Shown: positions 58,279 through 64,000 of the stretch, in pieces
Position numbering within the stretch: the first letter of the stretch is position 1
Layout: every line of letters begins with the position of its first letter
Source: Catellatospora sp. IY07-71
GTDB lineage: Bacteria > Actinomycetota > Actinomycetes > Mycobacteriales > Micromonosporaceae
NCBI RefSeq assembly: GCF_018326265.1
Contig: NZ_AP023360.1
Coordinates: 2,843,501 to 2,907,500, forward strand
Direction of reading: 5' to 3'
DNA length: 64,000 nucleotides
The notes under the pieces: model-generated
Seen by the model: the letters and a program-made list of their open reading frames with translations, nothing else
Databases searched by the model: none
Told to the model about the DNA's origin: nothing
Made by a program: the position numbers and the translations under genes

Positions 58279-60756
58279 CTATCCGAGCCGCTCCACGCGG
58301 GCGGTGCGGGCGTCCTTGGTGATCTCGAAGCGCACCGGGATGCGCTCGGCCAGCGCCTGGACGTGGGTGACCACGCCGACCATCCGATCGCCGGTGGCGG
58401 CCAGGTTCTCCAGCGTCGCGGCGACCGTGTCCAGGGTGGACGCGTCCAATGTGCCGAAACCCTCGTCCAGCATGATGGACTCCAGGCTCGCCGTCGGGGA
58501 CAGGCCGCCGAGCTGGTCGGCCAGCGCGAGCGCCAGCGCCAGCGAGGCCTGGAACGTCTCGCCGCCCGACAGCGTGCGCACGGTGCGCCGCAGCCCGGCG
58601 TCGTGGTGGTCCACCACGAAGAACTCGCGGTCCTCGTGGATCAGGTCGTACTGCCCGTTGGACAGCTCGCGCAGGATCGCCGACGCGCCGTCGACCAGCG
58701 CGTCCAGCGCCTCCTGCAGCAGCCACGCCTCGAAGTTGTTGGCCCGCAGGTGCGTGGCCAGCGCCGTGGCCACCTGCTTGTCGGCCTCGACCGCGGCCCG
58801 CTGCGCGCGCAGCGCCTCGGCCTGCGCCCGCCGCTCCAGCAGCGCGTCCCGCGCGGCGGCGGCGCGCTCCACGGTGACGGCGGCGGCGCGCTGGTGCTCC
58901 CCGGCGCCGGGTCGGCGCAGCTCGGCGGCGGCGAACAGCTCGTCGAGCCGGTGCACCAGGCCCGCCGCGTGCTCGCGGGCCTGCGCCAGCCGGGCCCGCT
59001 CGCCGTCCCGGGCGGCCTGCGCGGCCCCCGCCTGCTCGCGCGCCCAGCCGTCGAGGGTGCGCCAGGCGGCGGCCAGGTCGTCGCGGTCGGCCGGGGGCGG
59101 GGTCAGCGCGGCGACGCTGTCGCGGGCCGTGTCGAACGCCCGCCAGCCCGCGGTCAGCCGGTCCTGCGCCTGCTGCGCGCCCGCGGCCGCGCGGCGCTGC
59201 TGCTCCCGGGCGGTACGCAGCGCGGCGGTGGCCTCGGTCAGCTCCCGGCGCAGCGCCTCGGCCGCGGCGAGCTGCTCGCGGAGCACGGGCACCGGTGCGG
59301 CACCCTCCAGCACGCGGGCCACCTCGGCGGCGCGCGCGGTCATCGGCTCGTGCTGTGCCGTGGCGCGGGTAAGCCGACGATCGGCCTCGGTGACGCGGCG
59401 GTCCAGCTCCTCCCGGCCGGAGCGGGCCGTGGCCAGTGCCTTCTCGGCCTGCTCGACGACCTTCTTGGCCGCGGTCATCGCGGGCTGGTCCGGCATGGCC
59501 GGCACCTTCGCCACCGGCTGGGTGCAGACCGGGCAGTCGTGTCCCGCCTTCAGGTCCCGCCGCAGCCAGGCCGCCCGGTCGGCGGTCTGCGCGGCGAGCA
59601 GCGCCTGCTGCGCCTCGGTCAGGCCGGTCTCGGCCTGCTTCTCCCGGGCCAGCGCCTGCTGCTGGGAGCCGAGCGCGGCCTCGTGCACCTGCCGGGCCTG
59701 CGCCGCGGCGGCGGTCAGCTCGGCGAGCTGGGTCTGCAGGCGGGCGGACTCGGCGTACGCCTCCAGCAGGCCGCGCAGCACCGTCGGGTCCGGGGCCGCC
59801 TCCAGCTGGGCGCGCACCTTCTCCTCGGACTCCTCGGCGGTGCCCACCGCGATCGCGGCGTCCTGCGCGGCGGCGGCGGCCGACCGGGCCGTCTCGGCCA
59901 GCGTCGCCACCCCGGCCGGGGTCGCGACCGCGGTCAGCACGCGCAGCCGCTGCTCGGCGGCGGCCGCGTCGGCGGCGACCTGCTCGGCCTGGCGCTGCGC
60001 CGCGTCCAGCTCCGGCAGCGCCGCGTCCACCGCGGCGGCCAGCACCCGGACCCGCTCGACGCGCTGCTCGGCGGCCTCGATCGCCTCGTCGGACGCCGCC
60101 GCGGTCAGCTCGGCCAGCACCGGCTCGGTCGCGGCCAGCTTGCCGTTGGCCTCGGTGACCAGCCCGGCGGCCCGCTCGCGGATCTTCTCGTACACGTCCA
60201 GGCCCAGCAGCCGGACCAGGATCTCCTGCCGCTCGGCGGGCCGCGCGTGCAGGAACGCGGCGAACGCGCCCTGCGGCAGCACCACGCACTTCACGAACTG
60301 GTCGTACGGGAGGCCCACCACTTCGGACACGGCGTGGTCCAGCTCGCTCGGGGTGCCGGCCAGCGCCTCGCCCAGCTCCTCCAGCAGCTCGTCACCGTCC
60401 AGCACGGACGCGTCGAAGCCCGGGGTGAGCGCCTGGAGCCCGGCGGCCCGGGTCGCCACGCGACCCTTGCCGTCGCGGCGGACCACTCGCGTCGCGGCGT
60501 ACCGGGTGCCCCCGGCCTCGAAGATCAGCCGGACCGCGGCCTCGGTGGCGGACGGGGCCAGCGCGTGCGCGACGCTCTTGCCGCCGCCCCAGCGCGGCGC
60601 GGTGCCGTACAGCGCGAAGCAGATCGCGTCCAGCAGCGTCGACTTGCCCGAGCCGGTCGGCCCGACCAGGGCGAAGAAGTCGCAGTCGGTCAGATCGACC
60701 GTGGTCGGCTCCCGGAACACCGTGAAGCCGCGCAGGTCCAGTCGCAGCGGTCTCAT
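58279..60756 (-). CDS. sbcC: SbcC/Rad50-type SMC-like ATPase
   Basis: The 825-residue protein has Walker A GPTGSGKST (residues 32-40), a Q-loop region VVLPQGAFAAFLHARPAERQEIL, long Ala/Arg/Glu-rich coiled coils on either side of the zinc hook CPVC (residues 408-411), and the C-terminal signature RTLSGGETFQASLALALAL followed by Walker B SIMLDEGFGTLD. With SbcD it forms the Mre11-Rad50 nuclease that processes blocked or hairpin DNA ends. ATG (complement of 60754-60756) has GGAGAGGA upstream; the open frame starts 42 bases earlier. Confidence 0.95.
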   Translation of the reverse strand: MRPLRLDLRGFTVFREPTTVDLTDCDFFALVGPTGSGKSTLLDAICFALYGTAPRWGGGKSVAHALAPSATEAAVRLIFEAGGTRYAATRVVRRDGKGRVATRAAGLQALTPGFDASVLDGDELLEELGEALAGTPSELDHAVSEVVGLPYDQFVKCVVLPQGAFAAFLHARPAERQEILVRLLGLDVYEKIRERAAGLVTEANGKLAATEPVLAELTAAASDEAIEAAEQRVERVRVLAAAVDAALPELDAAQRQAEQVAADAAAAEQRLRVLTAVATPAGVATLAETARSAAAAAQDAAIAVGTAEESEEKVRAQLEAAPDPTVLRGLLEAYAESARLQTQLAELTAAAAQARQVHEAALGSQQQALAREKQAETGLTEAQQALLAAQTADRAAWLRRDLKAGHDCPVCTQPVAKVPAMPDQPAMTAAKKVVEQAEKALATARSGREELDRRVTEADRRLTRATAQHEPMTARAAEVARVLEGAAPVPVLREQLAAAEALRRELTEATAALRTAREQQRRAAAGAQQAQDRLTAGWRAFDTARDSVAALTPPPADRDDLAAAWRTLDGWAREQAGAAQAARDGERARLAQAREHAAGLVHRLDELFAAAELRRPGAGEHQRAAAVTVERAAAARDALLERRAQAEALRAQRAAVEADKQVATALATHLRANNFEAWLLQEALDALVDGASAILRELSNGQYDLIHEDREFFVVDHHDAGLRRTVRTLSGGETFQASLALALALADQLGGLSPTASLESIMLDEGFGTLDASTLDTVAATLENLAATGDRMVGVVTHVQALAERIPVRFEITKDARTARVERLG

Positions 60757-60808
60757 CGCAGGTCCTCTCCTCGGCAGGCCCGGTGCCCTCGGCCGCAATG
60801 CTGCCGGA

Positions 60809-61972
60809 TCACCCCGACACTTCCTGATAGAGCCGCTCGAACAGGTTCTTCGTCGCCGGGTCCTCGTGGCCGCGGTGGGTCAGGTAGTCCGAGAACAGCT
60901 GCGGGGCGCTGCGGCCGTTGCGCTGCGGGCGCGCGGTGCGCGTCGCCGCGTCGGGCAGCACCGACGGGTCCACCCGGATCTCCAGCGCGCGCGGATACAG
61001 CTCCTGGACCTGCTCGCGCAGCCCGGCCCGGGGCGGCTCGGCAACGTACACCCGCAGCCAGGCGTCGTCGGCGTTGTTCGCCTCGGCCTGGGCGGCCAGC
61101 TCCGCCAGCGTGCCGCGCAGCGTACGCAGCGGCGTCGCCGCGGGCAGCGGCACCGTGCGCGCCCGCGCCGACGTCTGCGCGGTGACCTCGACGATGGTGA
61201 CGCTCGGGGTGTTCTCCTCCTCGCCGAAGTCCACCGCGATCGGCGAGCCGCTGTAGCGCACCGGGCACGCGCCCGGCAGCAGCTGCGCCCGGTGCAGGTG
61301 GCCCAGCGCCACGTAGTGCGCGTTGCTCGGGAACACCGACGACGGCACCGCGTAGCCGAGGATGCAGTGCGCGTCCCGCTCGCCGCCGCCCATCGTGCCG
61401 CCGACCACGGTCAGGTGGGCGGTGAGCAGGTTGACCGCGCCCGGGTCGGTGAACGCCTCCGCGGCCAGCCGCGACATCAGCCGGGCCAGGTGATCAGCGT
61501 ACGTTGCCTGCGCCTCCGCCTCGGTCAGCTCGAACATCTCCAGCGCGCGCACCGCGTACCGCTGGGACAGGAACGGCAGCGCGACGCAGCTCCACCGCTC
61601 GCCGCCCTTGGTGGTGCCGGTGACGATGTGGTCGGCGGGGTTCTCGCTGACCCGGCCGCGCAGGATGATCCCGGCCGCGTCCGCCCAGGACCGCAGCGCG
61701 TCCAGCGCCGCGCCGTTGTCGTGGTTGCCCGCGATGGCGAGCACCTCCGCGCCGGTGGCGCGCAGCGCGCTCAGCGCCCGGGTCACCACCTTCGTCGCCT
61801 CCGGGGACGGGGCGGCCACGTCGAACAGGTCACCGGCCACGATGATCAGATCGGGCTGCTCGGCCTTGGCGATCTGGACCACCGCGTGCAGCGCCGCGAT
61901 CTGCTCGCTGATCCGGGAGCGGCCCTTGAGCACCTTGCCGACATGCCAGTCGGACGTGTGCAGGATGCGCAT
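60809..61972 (-). CDS. sbcD: SbcD/Mre11-type nuclease
   Basis: The 387-residue protein has the five metallophosphoesterase motifs: MRILHTSDWHVGK, VAGDLFD, AIAGNHDNG, LLTAHLTVVGG and YVALGHLHRAQ. It is the nuclease partner of SbcC. A C-terminal extension (about 280-387) includes the capping and Rad50-binding parts and ends with a helical LTHRGHEDPATKNLFERLYQEV. It lies between the herA-like gene and sbcC in one operon. Confidence 0.95.
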   Translation of the reverse strand: MRILHTSDWHVGKVLKGRSRISEQIAALHAVVQIAKAEQPDLIIVAGDLFDVAAPSPEATKVVTRALSALRATGAEVLAIAGNHDNGAALDALRSWADAAGIILRGRVSENPADHIVTGTTKGGERWSCVALPFLSQRYAVRALEMFELTEAEAQATYADHLARLMSRLAAEAFTDPGAVNLLTAHLTVVGGTMGGGERDAHCILGYAVPSSVFPSNAHYVALGHLHRAQLLPGACPVRYSGSPIAVDFGEEENTPSVTIVEVTAQTSARARTVPLPAATPLRTLRGTLAELAAQAEANNADDAWLRVYVAEPPRAGLREQVQELYPRALEIRVDPSVLPDAATRTARPQRNGRSAPQLFSDYLTHRGHEDPATKNLFERLYQEVSG

Positions 61973-62026
61973 CGGGGGAGTCCTCCGGGTCCTTGTCGCA
62001 GCGGGGTTCGTGCTGTTCGGGGGCGG

Positions 62027-63778
62027 CTAGAAGGGGATGTCGTCGTCGGGGATGCCGTTGCGGGCACCCGAGCCGACCACGGCGAACGGGTCCGCTGCGC
62101 TGACCAGGCTCGCCAGGGTCGCGCGCGGGGCGGGGCCCGCCTCGCCGGGCCGGGTCGCCCAGGCCGGGAACGGGAACTCCACCGCCAGCGGCACTGGGAT
62201 CTCCGGCTGGCCCACGAACATGGTGCCCGGCTTGGCCAGCAGCACCCGCTGGCGCTGCGCGGGCGGGAGGAAGCCGTACTCCGGGCGGCCGGCCTCGGCC
62301 GGGTCCAGCCGGCCCACCACCCGGATCGCCGAGTTGGCCACGATGCGCCGCTCCACCTCGGACGCGGTCTGCTGCGCGCCGATCAGCACCACGCCCAGCG
62401 AGCGGCCGCGCTCGGCGATGTCGAGCAGCACGTCCTTGATCGGGCTGGAGCCGTCGCGGGGCGCGTACTTGTTCAGCTCGTCGAGCACCACGAACAGCAG
62501 CGGCTTGGCCGAGCCCGCCTTCTCCTTGCGCTCGAACTCGGTCTTCAGCGTCACACCGACCACGAAGCGCTGCGCCCGGTCCGGCAGGTTGTGCAGGTCC
62601 ACCACGGTGACCTGGGCGCTCTCCGCGGTGGAGATGCTGTGCGCGCGGCGCTCCGGCAGGTCGCCGCGGATCAGCCGGGCCAGGTCCCGCTTGCTGTTGA
62701 TCAGGCGCCGGGCGAACGCGTTGACCGTCGCCACGCCGATCGAGCTGCCCGCCCAGACACCCCGGGTGTCCTCGTCGTTCAGCTGCTCGACCAGGTGGTC
62801 GACGAGCTGCTCGTAGCTGTTGATCCGGAAGCCGTCGAGGGTGATCGCGCCGTCGGTCGGCACCGCGTGCTTCGCCAGCTGCGCGGTCACCGAGTGCACC
62901 ACCATCGTGTACTGCTGCCGCTCGTCGTCGGCGTCGGCGAACACGTACGGCAGCAGCCGGTCGGTGCAGAACTGCGCGAGCGTCCAGTAGAACGGGTCCA
63001 CCCCGGTCAGCCTGCTGGCCACGTCCGGGCTGCCGGTCGGATCACCCGCCCGCGCCGGTGCGAAGACGTTGACCTGCGGGAACGGCGCGGCCTCCAGGCC
63101 GAGCTTGTGATACTGCGCGCGGGTGCGCTCGTCCAGCCGAGTGTTCGGGTGGTCGAGGAACAGCAGGTCCTCACCCTTCACGTTGAAGATCAGCGCCTTG
63201 GTGTTGACCGCGTCGCCGCCGAACACGCCCGAGCGGAACACGGAGTACAGCAGGAAGGTCGCGAAGCTGGTCTTGGTCGCGACGCCCGAGATGCCGGAGA
63301 TGGACACGTGCGCGCCCCGGCTGCCGTCGAGGAAGTCCGCGTTGAGGTAGACCGGCATGCCGTCGCGGCCGGTGCCGATCGGCAGGCGGCGGTGCATCCG
63401 GTCGAACGACAGCGCACCGTCGCGCGCCGCGCCCTCCGCCCGGAACGCCACCGCGCCCGGCAGCGGCGGCACGTACACCTCGGGATCGACCCGGGTCACC
63501 GTGACCTCGGCCGCCTCCTGCACCTGCGCGGGCAGCATGCCGTCGGCGATGGCGAACACGTCCGAGTCGAAGCTCGCGCCCTCATGCCGGGCCCGCACAC
63601 TGGTCACCACCCCCGCGATGGTCACCGCACCCAGGTCGGGCAACTCCCGCTGGGTCACCACGACGTCGTCGAGCTGCAGGTACGACCCCTCGGCGACCGC
63701 GACCCAGAAGGTCAGCGGACTCGCGTCCTCGGTGCCCAGCACCCGCCCGACCGGTGTTCCCGGCTGCTCCTCGCTCAC
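62027..63778 (-). CDS. herA: HerA-type hexameric DNA translocase
   Basis: The 583-residue protein has an N-terminal HAS-barrel (GRVLGTEDASPLTFWVAVAEGSYLQLDDVV), a P-loop GISGVATKTS (about residues 162-171; a variant with extra residues before Lys-Thr), Walker B PLLFVVLDELNKYAP and the Gln of GVVLIGAQQ, plus a C-terminal brace, as in HerA/FtsK superfamily helicases. HerA pumps DNA into NurA. It heads the resection operon. TAGGGT 7 bases before the GTG (complement of 63776-63778) marks a leaderless start; the open frame extends 111 bases further without a ribosome site. Confidence 0.88.
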   Translation of the reverse strand: MSEEQPGTPVGRVLGTEDASPLTFWVAVAEGSYLQLDDVVVTQRELPDLGAVTIAGVVTSVRARHEGASFDSDVFAIADGMLPAQVQEAAEVTVTRVDPEVYVPPLPGAVAFRAEGAARDGALSFDRMHRRLPIGTGRDGMPVYLNADFLDGSRGAHVSISGISGVATKTSFATFLLYSVFRSGVFGGDAVNTKALIFNVKGEDLLFLDHPNTRLDERTRAQYHKLGLEAAPFPQVNVFAPARAGDPTGSPDVASRLTGVDPFYWTLAQFCTDRLLPYVFADADDERQQYTMVVHSVTAQLAKHAVPTDGAITLDGFRINSYEQLVDHLVEQLNDEDTRGVWAGSSIGVATVNAFARRLINSKRDLARLIRGDLPERRAHSISTAESAQVTVVDLHNLPDRAQRFVVGVTLKTEFERKEKAGSAKPLLFVVLDELNKYAPRDGSSPIKDVLLDIAERGRSLGVVLIGAQQTASEVERRIVANSAIRVVGRLDPAEAGRPEYGFLPPAQRQRVLLAKPGTMFVGQPEIPVPLAVEFPFPAWATRPGEAGPAPRATLASLVSAADPFAVVGSGARNGIPDDDIPF

Positions 63779-63894
63779 CCGCACGACCCTAGCGGCCACC
63801 GGCGACAAAGCCAGCCTTCCGCGCCCCTCTCCGTGACAAGCACCGCTCCCCGTGTCGCCACCCCGACACGGGTCACTCCGATCTTCCACCAGCC

Positions 63895-63957
63895 AAGATC
63901 GCCGTCTTGTGTCGAAAGGTGGGGCTAGACCACACTTTTCGACACGAGTCCGCGATC
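63895..63957. repeat. Family B palindromic repeat, copy B4
   Basis: Outer parts GATCGCCG (from 63897) and CGCGATC (to 63957) and inner parts GTGTCGAAA and TTTCGACAC are complementary with about three mismatches; the centre has ACCACAC as in B2. It is 117 bases upstream of herA. Confidence 0.75.
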
Positions 63958-63999
63958 AAGACTCCCTCCGCGAGGGGAACCCGGGGCCAGCCCGGGGGC

Positions 64000-64000
64000 C
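64000..64000. other. Right edge of window
   Basis: No gene is seen between repeat B4 and the end of the window at 64000. Confidence 0.3.

Noticed and set aside
57320-63928. A single plus-strand open frame of about 2200 codons opposite the HerA-SbcD-SbcC-NurA operon
   Set aside because: It is antisense to four well-supported genes, is Ala/Arg/Ser-rich without domains, and results from the high GC content that removes stop codons on the opposite strand.
1-64000. tRNA, rRNA, CRISPR, integrase or transposase genes
   Set aside because: None could be recognised on either strand by reading the sequence; small non-coding RNAs cannot be excluded.

Overview
The window is high-GC actinobacterial DNA. 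The set of households genes (DUF3000-hemE-coproporphyrin heme genes, an SCO4848-type membrane protein, ECF42 and SigE-like sigma factors, a MsiK-dependent style sugar ABC operon), the many GTG starts and the many start codons lying 6-8 bases after a TANNNT box (leaderless mRNAs) all fit this. Five copies of a palindrome built on GAAGGGCACCTTC suggest Micromonosporaceae (a Micromonospora/Actinoplanes/Catellatospora-like organism); that placement is my inference. No tRNA, rRNA, CRISPR array or recognisable transposase was seen. The sequence looks chromosomal.

Layout. 1-3686: DUF3000 gene and a translationally coupled heme operon (hemE, coproporphyrinogen oxidase, coproheme decarboxylase). 3783-15502: an alpha-glucan utilisation locus between two paralogous LacI regulators: lipoprotein binding protein, two permeases, a cytosolic GH13 alpha-glucosidase and a large secreted GH87-type alpha-1,3-glucanase. 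No ATPase is encoded there, so a shared one must serve the importer. 15521-20316: GNAT enzyme, degenerate ABC ATPase + YhgE/Pip permease + TetR, small genes. 20520-21755: DAHP synthase preceded by an attenuator whose leader peptide begins Met-Tyr-Trp-Arg-Phe. 21945-23888: GntR regulator, ICMT-like methyltransferase, metallo-hydrolase.

23914-30661: a tightly coupled five-gene operon (KAS III/OleA-like synthase, GT2 glycosyltransferase, P450, acyl-adenylating ligase, NAD-dependent epimerase/dehydrogenase) plus a divergent second P450, probably an uncharacterised biosynthetic cluster. 30753-38367: small regulators, including an XRE regulator broken by a one-base frameshift, an ECF42 sigma/DGPF pair and several small membrane or unknown proteins. 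38378-41646: two tandem sigma factors fused to a membrane segment and an outside domain, plus the remnant of a third. 41750-48722: stress and repair genes including msrB and separate LigD-type polymerase and DNA ligase genes.

48770-55185: a region in which inverted copies of a ~60-base repeat (family A) bracket single genes (an SDR; a MOSC-ferredoxin reductase fusion) with two tandem secreted pectate lyases between them. 55218-57072: AlkA-like glycosylase and a secreted AA10 LPMO. 57305-63778: a HerA-Mre11(SbcD)-Rad50(SbcC)-NurA operon, the gene set known as the DNA-end resection module of archaea. Three families of short intergenic palindromes (A, B, C; five copies each) are scattered through the window, and several of them supply the last codons or the stop codon of genes.
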